DNA of 64,000 bases from Trebouxia sp. TZW2008 (taxonomy: Eukaryota > Chlorophyta > Trebouxiophyceae > Trebouxiales > Trebouxiaceae). Positions within the stretch are counted from its first letter, which is position 1; each line of letters starts with the position of its first letter. Shown piece by piece: positions 24,730-35,400 of the stretch. Position numbers and translations under genes: made by a program. The DNA lies in the NCBI GenBank assembly GCA_002118135.1, contig BDIU01000180.1:120350-184349 (forward strand), given 5' to 3'. The notes beneath the pieces are model-generated. The model saw nothing but the letters and a program-made list of their open reading frames with translations, did not search any database and was not told the DNA's origin.

Positions 24730-27446
24730 ATGCAATCCAGCACAATGCTGAGGCTCTGCGCCACCAGCGCTGCCAGCAAGCTTCCTTTTCATTTCGGTCG
24801 CCATCAAAGTCTCTGCAAGTCTGTGGCTGGCATAGCCAGGTGCCAACGCAGAGCAACCAGAGCTGCGCTCTCAACACAGACCTCGCCTCCTGTGCAAGTC
24901 GATGGCAATCACCTGCCTCAGTCCACACTCGAGTCATTGGCTCAACTGCAGCAACAGATTGGGCAGTTGAGTCAGGAGCGCACGGTAAGACACAAGCCTT
25001 CCTGAATGCCTGCTGGCACTGGCACCTCCTAGGTGACATTGCCGGAACATTGCTCTCAGGTGCCACTTTCCCCACCTCTAGTATTTGTCATCAGTGGTCC
25101 AAGCGGCGTTGGCAAGGATGCAGTCATTAAGGAACTGCAGCTTACTCGGCCCAAGCTTCATTTTGTTGTCAACGCAACATCCAGGTAGATTTCAGCAAGC
25201 ATATATGCATGCATGCATTCATTCCTTTGTTCAATTGTTCATGTATTCATTCATTCTCTCATTGCATTTTTGATTCATGCATTCATTTGTTCATTCCTGC
25301 AGTCATTCAGTCATTCATGCAGTCATGCATGCAGTCGTTTGTTCAATTGTTCGTTTGTCCATCCAATCTTCATTCATTCATCCATTCATTCTTCCATACA
25401 ATTGTTCATTCCAAACGCATGCTAGACAAGCTCATCAGCCCAGCTAGGCACCTACTCTTTTCCTCAAGCAAGGAAAAGAAAAACACGTCTACGCTGATTG
25501 GCGTCATGTCGGGAGCCTCTGTCAGTCGAGGCAGCCTAGGATCCCCAAGCACATGTAAAGTCATGCTGGCATGGCCATGCATCATGCATGATAGATTGTG
25601 TGGATCTGACCAGGCCTATGAGGCCAAAGGAGATTGATGGCGTAGACTACATTTTTGTATCGAAGGAGCAGTTTGAACAGTGGATTGATGAAGATGAGCT
25701 GCTGGAGCATGCTGTTGTCTATGGTGAATACAAGGGCATTTTGCGCTCACAGATTGCGCATGCTTTGGCTGACAAGCAGGATGTAGTCTTGCGACTGGAC
25801 GTTCAGGGCGCTGCAACAATGCGCAAGCTCATGCCAGAAGCAATCTCTATTTTTCTGGTAGGTGATGTTATTCTCTGTCGACTCACCATGCTGTTTTCTT
25901 TAGTAATTGTCACTCAGCAATAGTTGCATGATGCATAATGAGCATTGAGGCGCTGACGTAAAAACGTATTTCTCAGTTCGCACTGGATCTCAGTGATTCA
26001 ATTTTGCAAATCCCATGTATTGCATGTCATGTAATACGTATTGCATGTTGCGTGTGGTACTGCACTGCTTGTCCTCATCCCCCCACAAGCTCTGGTCAAG
26101 CTTCTGACTGATCCTGTTGTCTTTTGTCTCAGTCATAACAGGACCAGCCCCAAATCCTGTCAAAATTTTCAGTGCAGCAAGTGCTGCTGTCCTGATTGGC
26201 ACACAAGCTCTGTTCAAGCTTCTTGATTATCCTGTTGTCTTTCGTCTGAGGCATGGCAAAACCGGCCCTACAAGTAGCCAAACTTCTCAGTGCAGCAAGT
26301 GCAGCTAATGCTCAGCACATCTTGTGCGTGTTATTAGCAGTTTTGTGCATGCAGGATGATTCATCATGCAGTGCTATCTTGACCGACTATTGTGACAATG
26401 CTTACAAGGCTGATCATGCTGTATGTTTGCAGGTAGCTACGTCACAGCATGAGCTTGTACACCGTTTGCTTGACAGGAAAACAGAGCCCCTGGCAAGTTT
26501 GCTACATGCCTTTGAGCTCATGCTATGCTGTATTGCGAATCCCTTGTCAACTTACTGCTGATCAATAGCTGTGTGTTATGTCTGCCTGCCCATTGGGAAT
26601 GCATGCATTGAGAGGCTGTTGGCACATCTCATCTGTCAGTGTCAGCTGAATTGACACTGTTAGTCTTGCATATAGCTCTGTCATGATTGTGGGAAACATG
26701 CTGCTTTGTTGCTCAGCGATGTTGAGAGAATAACGTCTTGTATGTCCTGTGGACTGTCATGTCAAATCGTTTGCTCATGCTGTGCATGCCAAACTGGCTG
26801 GAGACACTTGATTGCTCCAGTACGTACCTAGCTGGGCCTGCTGAGCCTGCTGAGCCTGTCTATCTAGCACATATGTATAATGAATGAATAATGACTGTGT
26901 GCCTTCTCAGGACAAGCTAGTGCTACGTGTGCAAACAGCCAAGGAGGAGGTTGCTCATCTCAAAGATTTTGATTATGGTGAGTGGTTGCATTGCTCATGT
27001 TTCAGCTGTTAATGAGATTCAAAGGGCACTTGGGTTACAGCTGTGTGTGAGACTTACAAATCCTTGGGCATGAGAGTACCTGCGACACCGCTCACACCTA
27101 AGCTGATGCATATGCCGCACACTTCTGCACAGAGTATAGTCATCACAGCTGTGTATCTGAGCTGCTGCCCTGCCAGCCCGTGCTGCCATGATAGATTGCT
27201 TCATTTTGCCAGTTGCTTGTCATACTTTGTTTGTCCTTGTTCATCGTAGTCAGTATTGGTGAGTGGACAGATTACGACTGAGCGACGTGTCAGCAAACTG
27301 TTCAATCAGGATCAGGATGTTTGACTTTGACACGGATTTGTGATGCAGTTGTCACAAATGGTCAAGGGCAGCTGAGCACATGTGTGAGCCAGATCAATGC
27401 CATCATTGAAGCTGAGAAATGCAGGCAGCAACGATCTTCTTGCTGA
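24730..27446 (+). CDS. Guanylate kinase, organelle-type with N-terminal extension
   Basis: Converts GMP and ATP to GDP and ADP. Exons 24730..24984, 25060..25184, 25614..25857, 26433..26492, 26911..26977, 27349..27446 join in phase to 282 residues. The ~85-residue N-terminus ([20 protein letters not shown]) looks like an organellar targeting peptide. Then come the P-loop [16 protein letters not shown] (about residues 96-111), the GMP-binding block [52 protein letters not shown] and the C-terminal [11 protein letters not shown]. It is closest to plant plastid/mitochondrial guanylate kinase. Intron 4 uses a GC donor (CTG|GCAAGT), required to keep TEPL-DKLVLRV in frame with no gap. Exon 2 could start 27 bases earlier in frame. 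ATG 24745 is an alternative start. Confidence 0.92.
25200..25450 (+). repeat. Family B repeat with ATTC-rich tract
   Basis: About 200 bases of ATTC/GTTC-type units, followed by AAACGCATGCTAGACAAGCT and CCCAGCTAGGCACCTACT, within guanylate kinase intron 2. Confidence 0.85.
26795..26890 (-). repeat. Family B intronic repeat (reverse)
   Basis: ACTGGCTGGAGACACTTGAT, then ACCTAGCTGGGCCTGCTGAG and a trailing AATGAATGAATAATG. It lies in guanylate kinase intron 4, ending about 25 bases from the acceptor. Confidence 0.8.
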
Positions 27447-28167
27447 AACGTGCTGGACTTGTCAATCTGCCAGTGTCTGCTGCTTTACAGCCTTGCTATG
27501 TATGCAACAGGATAGCTGGTGCATTGTACTTTGCACAGCTTGCCAACCTTTTGACGATGGCAGAATGCAACATTTACGTGCACCAACATTCTTTGTACTG
27601 AATATTGTCTATGCAGTATAAGGCTCAACAGTTCATGACAAGAATGGATTTATTGTTCAAAAACAAAGAAGATTCTGCGCAGATCTAGAGTGAGGGATTC
27701 ATAATGGCAACGATACCAAGTAGTTAGGTTGAGGTGATGCACAGGTGTAACAGAATGAGATTTACAAGACCAAGCGTGCGTGGCGGAATCGTTAATGATA
27801 AGCCTCAACGCATTGGCCTTGGATAGCCGCAACCTGACAGGAATCAGAAGGAAGCTATGATCAGACACGTGATGCCATAACCACAGCTAGGGTAAAGCAT
27901 AGAGCACACTGCTATGTATACAACAGGGCATTAAACTCAATGACATGCAGAAACCTCGACTGACAAAGTTGCATGAGCAATTGCAGCTATGTATCAGGCT
28001 TCTTCAACCCTCATCAGCAACATGACATTGCAACAACTACAAAGCAGTCAAAGCTCTTTCACAGACCACACTGGTGTGCAAAAAGAATCACTGGAACAAG
28101 AAGACGTTGTCACAACAACACAATGACATGTGGCTGCGTTTTGTCACCATAACTAAACAAAGACAGC
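27447..28167. other. Convergent 3' intergenic region
   Basis: About 720 bases between two convergent stops; no conserved frame recognised. Confidence 0.5.
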
Positions 28168-29845
28168 TCATTTTGTATACTTGTCCTCAAGCTCTATCTG
28201 GAGAGCTCGTGCATAAGTAAGCAGGCCGTAAGCCCTGTCTTTATGCTCTTGAGCCTGATCTGTCACCTCAGCTGGCGATTTGGATCTGATATGGCGCAGT
28301 TGTTGCAGCTGCTGGTGAGCACTGTGCATGTCTCCAGAGCGCATTGCTGTAATCAATGGCCACTGCTGAGAATCATGGTAGAGCGTCGTCAAGACGTGCA
28401 AACCTCTGGCTCCTCAACATCTGGCCTGGGTCAGTGTTGTCGCAAGGGGCAAAGATTATGTGCAAAGCCAAGAACTTCTCCACATGAGCCACACGACTGA
28501 GCCAGTGGGGCTTTGCACCAAACAGCCCCTGGAGAGGGCTTCTCACAGCTATCAGCTTGCTAGCAACCAGGTCCTCAAGGCGCTGCATGTGCCCCTTGTA
28601 CTCAGCATGCGTCTCTACTGGGGCTGAAGTGAGCTGCTTGGAAGCAGCTTCCCTCAACAGCTGCAAGTCCTTGCTGTCAGCCAGTGTTGCTGTTGGCAGC
28701 ATGAGGTTGGGTAGGAGACTGAACAGCGCCTGCAGTTCTGTACTGATGGCTGCACTCGCCTGTTGCTGCATGTCTGACTGCTCAACAGCTGCAACATGGG
28801 CTCGCTACATGGAAGTGAGTACTTCATCCGGACGACACCCTGCTGCTGTGCTGACGGCTGCTGCAATGACATCAGCATCATATGTCTGTTGCCTTCTGAG
28901 CCAAGTGTCCACCAAAACGTGCTTAATCACGACATGTGCACCAAGAGATGCACCAAAAAATGCTGCTGTCCCTACTGCCGTCACTGAGCCAACTGCTGTA
29001 GCTACCGCAGCGAAGACAGGCACAAGCAGAGTGAGGCAGCTTTGGTGTTCTGCTGCATGGTTGGAGATGTAAGGAGCAAGCTGTCGCGACATGACATTGA
29101 TGAGATCACTTGGGCTGTGACATTGCAGCAGCTGGCCCGCCGTCATGTGAAGAAAGACACATCATGTCCCCTGCCAAATTGCAAAAGTTCCACATGTGAT
29201 TCCATGCCATGATCTTTCACCATTTGCATCTATGCTGCCGCTGAAAACTTTTGAGTCCAAGTGGAGAGAGTTGGACAGTTCAACCCTGTCTGGTGTGAAC
29301 AACAGATGGCGCTTGAGAGCGGAATCAGAGCCAGCAAGATCTGCCACGGCTTCAGCTATTGCAGTAGAGCAGGTGTCCATGAGCTGCAGTCCTGCTGTGC
29401 TGAGATTGGCAGCTGGATCTTTGGCAGTGAGAGACTGCCAGGGCTCGACCAGCTTCGGCATCAAAGCTTTGTCGATGGTTTTCGTGACTGGCTTGTACAT
29501 GCCAAAGATGAGCTGCTTACGGCCTGTGATGGGTGCGTCTTCGAGGTTTGCAGCTGCAACGCTTGCGCCACCCGCTATGCCCGCGAGAATCCCAGCGAGC
29601 GCTCGCTGCTTTCTGCTGGCTGCAGCCCATCTCTGCCCAACGGTCGTAGTGCTGGCGCTCGGGACGGCAGAAACCTTGCTGGACACTGTTGTCGCAGCTG
29701 AATAGCTTGCTGCAGATTTGCAGTGAGGCAGCCATGACAGACTGCCTCGGATCCGCCTCTGCAGCATACTCCCGGCGTCAGTAACAGTCAGCACCCAAAA
29801 CAGCTTGACAAGACATGCGACATAGGTGTGAACCAGTCTCACCAT
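28168..29845 (-). CDS. Degenerate OMA1/M48-like protein, probable inactive peptidase of mitochondria
   Basis: Resembles OMA1-type M48 membrane metallopeptidases in layout. Mitochondrial-style leader MLQRRIRGSLSWLPHCKS (ATG 29767; 29845 is an upstream in-frame ATG), then a Gly/Ala-rich hydrophobic stretch LAGILAGIAGGASVAA, then LEDAPITGRKQLIF, which matches the OMA1 signature HLExxPxTGR. Next, SDLINVMSRQLAPYISNHAAEH aligns with the HExxH helix but reads SRQLAPY at the catalytic site, and QTYDADVIAAAV aligns with the ExxAD helix. A late block APVETHAEYKGHMQRLEDLV resembles the M48 STHPxxxxRIxxLE motif. Approximate exons: ~29200-29845, ~28815-29125, ~28490-28788, 28168..28365; only the last acceptor and the stop are well placed. 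The family call is moderate; loss of the zinc ligands is what I read directly. Confidence 0.5.
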
Positions 29846-29853
29846 TTTGAGCG

Positions 29854-30155
29854 ATGGATCACAACCAGGGATCGTTGCAACGCTTCCAGTGGCTGGAAAA
29901 AGACGGCCTGCGTTTCAGAAGTCTACGTGAATATGCTGTTAAGGAAGGTGATAGCACGGACGCAAGCAAGCAAAGGGGCAAGGTGACAACGCATAGTCAC
30001 CTGAGAGCTTGTGAGCAGCAGTAGTCCCGCACAGCAGCACCAATGCCTGGACAAGATCGTCGCAACTGTTTGTTTGTGCCCTGTGACGTGAATCGCGAGC
30101 GAATGTCGCAACCGTTTCACGCTCGAACCGTTGCCCTAAATCTCGATCTTGCAAA
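29854..30155 (+). CDS. Possible very small two-exon gene
   Basis: MDHNQGSLQRFQWLEKDGL opens at ATG 29854 and runs 31 codons to a good donor (GAAG|GTGATAG at 29948). An acceptor (CCCGCACAG at about 30039) would continue in frame (PMPGQDRRNCLFVPCDVNRE) for some 40 codons to a stop near 30160. No family is recognised. It is divergent from and almost touching the OMA1-like gene. It could equally be the first exon of a longer gene or chance. Confidence 0.25.
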
Positions 30156-30159
30156 TTGA

Positions 30160-31403
30160 ATGTCCAAGCCAGCATTTGTGTCAGTCGAGGCTAACATTCA
30201 GATAGTCTTACCCATAGCTCAATTCGCTTTTTGCTCGACCTATTGGCAAACGCGTTACATATCACAATCCCAACGTGCATGAGCAAAGTTGTGGTCTCAA
30301 GCAGAAGCAACGTTGGCAGCTTTATTGTTTTGTCCTGATTGCCTTGCTTCCTTGCCAAGCTAGTCTTGCTGAAGTAGGCAATATAGTTGACGTCACTGCA
30401 AGTAGAAATCATTCAGCATCCAGTCAAAGGTGCGCTGGTGACACTGTTCTGTCAACCGTAGCACAGACATCAATTTTGTTGAACAGACAAGTAACGGCTA
30501 AACGTTAGGCGTTTCTGACAGGCGTCTGGTGCAGCTGATGAAGGTCAAACACTTGTGCTGTGCATTACGACTGTTTCCTTGTTTTAGACATCTTGGTGTT
30601 TTCGAGCTTACTTCTCAGTGTCTTCATAGTGGTATGGTGGGTCACCACAGCATACAGATGTAACTCTTTCAGCCATTCCTTTGCTTGTTCTCTTCCAATG
30701 TCAAGTTTTATGAGTGCAGTCACAAGACATCTTTGTCATAACCTTCGTACCTCAAACATGGCAAACATTATACAATGCGTATCAATTTGGGGTAAATCTT
30801 CCAGCAAACGTCTCCTCCTAAATGGAAATCTTACTTCGCCTTCCAACTTCTTCATTTGACCCACAATTTATTGTTGCATGCATGCAGGGTGAGACTTTAC
30901 ATGATACGCAGCGTTCAGCTTTTCCGTTCTAGATAGAACTCAGCTTTTACATTTCACGCAACATTTCCTGAAGCAATAGTGGCACTAGCAAAGCGCAGAA
31001 GAGGGTGGCTCAATGCCACACATGCCCTGAAGGCTTCCAGATGGAAGGGCAGCTGACAGTGTCTGCTGAGGGAGTGTACATGTGTTGCTCAATGGCAAGA
31101 TGCAGCACATTAGACTATGTCCTTGTGTTGCACACAGCAGGTTCCAAGGCATTTGTGGTCTGTCTCATTGTATTTGTCTAGATGGTATGAGAGTACACTT
31201 GAACACAATGGAAGTTCAGCACGTTGCTATTCCAGCAAGGCAGGGCATGTAACATGATGCTGAGCAACAGAGCGCTTCATTTGCAAAACCAAGCACATCA
31301 CTACAGATGGTAGTCATGAAAGAAGCTGCAGGCAATCCTTTGCAGCAGCAACATTGTGACTGGAGTTATGACTATGACAGAAAGCAATGTTCACCAGTTG
31401 GCA
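30160..31403. other. Region without a supported gene
   Basis: A + frame at 30275-30508 has a signal-peptide-like stretch (YCFVLIALLPCQASLA) but no start context or homology, and 30560-30859 is another unsupported frame. Otherwise AT-richer sequence with nothing recognised; it contains the 3' UTR of the thioredoxin gene. Confidence 0.4.
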
Positions 31404-31895
31404 TCAAGCATACTTCTCTACCAATGCCTGCAGCTTATCCTTTGAAGCACCAACCAGCTCATCGACCTTCTGGTTGTTTTTCCACACCTGGAAAGTAGGC
31501 ATGGCGCTGATGCCACATTCTTGTGCCACAGCCTGCAAGCACAACAATCCACGTTTCAACGCCAAGTTGATCCAGGTGGCACTAGTGAGATGACGCTGAG
31601 GATCTGCATCAGCCAGCCCTGCATTACCTCGACAGCATCCACATCAACCTTAAGAAAGGTGACGTTTGAGTACTTTGTGCTGAGCTCCTCAAAGTATGGA
31701 GAGATCATACGGCAGGGCCCACACCAGGTCGCAGAGAAGTCAACGATGACCTGAAAATACGCAAAATCTTAATCCTCAAGCTGCGCAGAACACTGACATC
31801 AACGCGCCAGTACTTACAGCCTTGTCTCCAGCCTTCTGGTGAGTTGATGTCCACTCATCTTTGGAGTTGATGGTAGTGACTTTGCCCTCTCCCAT
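31404..31895 (-). CDS. Thioredoxin, h type (cytosolic)
   Basis: Small disulfide reductase. Exons in coding order 31818..31895, 31628..31750, 31404..31532 join in phase 0 to 109 residues, the normal length. It starts [15 protein letters not shown], and the active site reads [18 protein letters not shown] with the canonical [24 protein letters not shown] and the cis-proline segment [10 protein letters not shown] follow. There is no targeting leader, so it is cytosolic (h type) by inference. It is divergent from the zinc-cluster gene with about 525 bases between starts. Confidence 0.95.
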
Positions 31896-32420
31896 CTGGA
31901 AGCAAGTAAGAAACTGACCACGCACAAATCACACACACAGCAGGCGGCAACGAATGTCACGCACGCGGTCGTCAGACGATTGCCTCAATTCTGCCGCGGC
32001 GTGACGTGAAGCGCAATGTTGCCTGCTGCTCATGTAACCACAGCACGTGCTGACATGAATTGCCAACCCATTCTTCTACCTCACTCTGCTTCACAGATCA
32101 CAATTCTGAGCTGAGCAGAATTGCAGCCAGCGAGAGCACCGTGCAAAGCAGTGAAAGCTGGCACCCCGTTCCAACTGTCTGCATCATCCGTGTTGCGCGC
32201 GACTCTGCAACAGAAGCAGCCAAGAGCCCGCAAGTCCTTTCCCGAGCAGCAGAGTCTCAAGCAGTGATCGCACAGGGGCAAACACATCAAGCCCGGCTGT
32301 GTCGTAAGACTGGTCAGTCAAGCACAACAGAATTCAGCAGGTGCTTGATTTGGGGTACCGGCAAACTACATAGCTTCCAAGCTTGCAGGCTGAGTCCTGC
32401 TGTTTGGGCAGGCTGGGCAG
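31896..32420. promoter_or_regulatory. Shared divergent upstream region
   Basis: Between the thioredoxin (-) and zinc-cluster (+) starts. Open frames here have no support, and no specific regulatory motif was recognised. Confidence 0.35.
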
Positions 32421-35400
32421 ATGGCGTCTGGGTTGAGCAGTTCTCACCCACAGCCTGCAATACAGCAAGTGCAGCGACCACTTCACGATCCGCAGCAGGC
32501 ATCATCTGCACCCGAACCTGCCTCAACACAGCCTAGCAATGCCCCTTCTAGCACAGCGAATGCCTTCAGCAAGAGCGACTTGCAAGGGCAGCACCCTCAA
32601 CCGCAGCACCCGCCTGTGGTTCCACAGCCTAGCGCGTCAATACAAGGACATTTTGATCTCAAACTTGCCTCACAAAGCCAAAGCTCTCTGCCAAAGCAAG
32701 ATGCACTGCAGCGACAAGCACAGCTGAAGGCACTGCCAAAGAAGGAGAAAGTACAGTGCCTGTTCTGCACAAAGCCTGCCAGACTCACGTAAGCTAATGT
32801 TGCACTCAATGTGTTTAGCACTTTCCCGCTGGTTTGCCACGCGGTCGCAGCAGTCACTTATCCAGGCCATGTGCCCTAAAAATCTGCTTTTCTGCAGGTG
32901 TCCTCACAAACTTTGTAAGAAGTGCTGCAATGAGCGACACCCAAATGACTGCAAAGCCCATGACTCAGGTGCCGTAATAGATCAACAAGATATCAGCAGT
33001 TTGTGTGTGACAGGCCAGACATGTAATCATGCACAATGTGACCGGCGACTGATGTACAGAAATGCTGCCTTTCGAAAAGGACCATGCAAGCTGCAGCTCT
33101 GTTGCAATTATTGTACTAGCAGCAAGATTGATTGCCATGAAGTTGTAATGCAGTGTGTCTCATCTGCATTCATTCATTCGTTGTCTTTCAAAGCGCATGC
33201 TAGACAGGCTCAGTGGCCCAGCTAGGTATGTATTGCTACCAATTTGGTCCTGTGCCAGCCTAAGTTGTCAAACAGTCATCTGCAATGCTTGACTATCATA
33301 TGAGCGCCTGCTCGGCGTCTGCGCTGGTAAGAAATCTGCTGTTTGATTGTACAGGCACAGACAAAGAGAGGTCCAAGCCCGCCAAGACATCCACATTTGC
33401 CATGCCAACAGCTCCCAGCATGCCTTTGACAGCAACCCCAAAGCCCTGGTTGGGTCTTGCTGAGACTAGCCAACCAGGTACAATAGTTTGTCTTTCTAAG
33501 GATGCTCAACACAAGAGAATTCTCGATGCACGGACAATGCAAGTGGGAACACATCACTGCATTCTGGCTGCAGTGGTGTCTCTGAGTAAGCACAATTTAG
33601 CGTACGGACAATTCGTGGTAACCAATGCAGTTGCTATAGAAAGACAATGCTGTCATGATGACAATGGTCTTTGCACTTTCTAGCACATGATCTAGGTATG
33701 TGTGTGTGTCTCAAGTCTTGTCTGATTGTCTGACAACAAGGTGCATTTGGTAACATCACAGTTTGGCTGTTGTAAGTGTGCCACATGCCACTTGTGGCGC
33801 ACCAGTTTCTTCATTTGTCCATGTCAGTCGTGATAGATCAGTTATTGCAGCAGCTCAGACAAATGCACCAGCCTTGCACGCACCCTTCAAGGCGTCAGGG
33901 TAGCTCCACAACATTGTACAGCTTCCAGTCTGGTGTGAATTGCTCTATGTTGCGACACTTGCATAGCACATGCGTCATTCTCAGGGCAGCAACAGGCTTC
34001 AGGTGAGCACAGGACAGAATTGGATACAGCCAGTTGATTGCTCCAGTATATACCTAGCTAGGCCTGCTGAGCCTCCAGCATGTACCTAGCTGGGCCTACT
34101 GAGCCTGTCTAGCATGCTATTTTTGTGAACGGAAAATTTGACAGGCTTGATGCTACTTGCTGAGCAATTCTTGTGCTGTGCAGAGGCGCCAGTCCTCAGA
34201 GGCATCGCACCTGGCATGAACACTGTCAACTTATCAGAAGTAGCCCGCACATACAACCAGGTACAGTAACTCCTCCATGTAAGGACTCTTGCTGCAAGGA
34301 CATTCTCACATTGTACGGACGAGACAATTGGGAGCCAATCACTGCATCTTGACTGCACTGGTATCTCTCACTGAGGACAACTTGGTCTAAGCCTAGTTAT
34401 GTTGATGAGTAATTCACATGGCATGAAAAGAAAATTCTGTATAAGAATGTATACAGTATACAAAAATATTGTATATATTGTGCTCTCCATCAATCCATCA
34501 GTCTGAGGGCCGAATGCACCATCCCAGACATGCTGTCACTTGTCCTGGACAGAGGCATGTGAGTCTGCTGAGTGCTGTTGATGGCTTGAATACACTGAAG
34601 ACAAGCAATGCATTTGCGCGTCAAAGCTTGAGCGTCATTCGCAATTTCTTGGAGGCAAATGCTGATCAGCTGCTTTTGAATGCCAGATACATTCACCTAC
34701 TGCTGTCAAGCCAGGAAGTCCAATGAATCACATCTGCCTTTCTATCCCAAGCTGTGAATTACATAAATCAACAAAAAGTACCTTTTCTGCATGTATAATG
34801 ATGTCCCACGACATACAACACAACAGATCTACGCCTCAGCAAATAAGTTGAGTTGCGCAGATCTGGAACCATCTGCAGCTTCCTGCATGTTTGTACATTA
34901 GCCTCTCTCTGTAAGGACACCCGATGTAAGGACATTCTCAGTGTATGGACAGTGCATTGTCAACCAATCACTGCATTCTGACTGCAGTGACATTTCTGAG
35001 TAAGGACAATTTGATATAAGGACAATATCTTTTGGGAATCAAAGCAACCATTACAAAGAGAAGTCACTGTACGTGCATGAAAGCAAGAGAAGTTGCTGTC
35101 TGGTGCATGAAAGCAGTCATTACAAAGAGAAGTCACTGTGCTGTTCAAAGCGCAAGCTGCTGCATTGCAGGACATGCAGGAGCTGGCTCACTGGCAGATT
35201 GCAGCGTATGAGCAGCTTGACCAGCAGCAACATGAGGCTGCTGAAGAGGCCATGCAGCGCTACATCTTTAATGGCAACCTTCTCAAGGAGCTCTGTCAAG
35301 GCACAGCAATCAGTGCCATGAGTCTGCCGGCCGCAAGTATGTGCATCTTCAGCTGATGCATGTGTCAGAAGTATGTCAAGGCATAGCATGCAGTGACATG

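Noticed and set aside
24415..24846. 143-codon minus frame overlapping the guanylate kinase start
   Set aside because: It is the antisense of the guanylate kinase leader and the divergent promoter; the conserved gene is on +.
30560..30859. 99-codon + frame with a hydrophobic start
   Set aside because: No family features; sits in the gap downstream of the thioredoxin gene and has the look of chance.
34469..34726. 85-codon + frame ending RYIHLLLSSQEVQ
   Set aside because: Looks protein-like, but exons 4 and 5 of the zinc-cluster gene join in phase without it, and it ends in a stop; kept as a possible unrelated fragment only.
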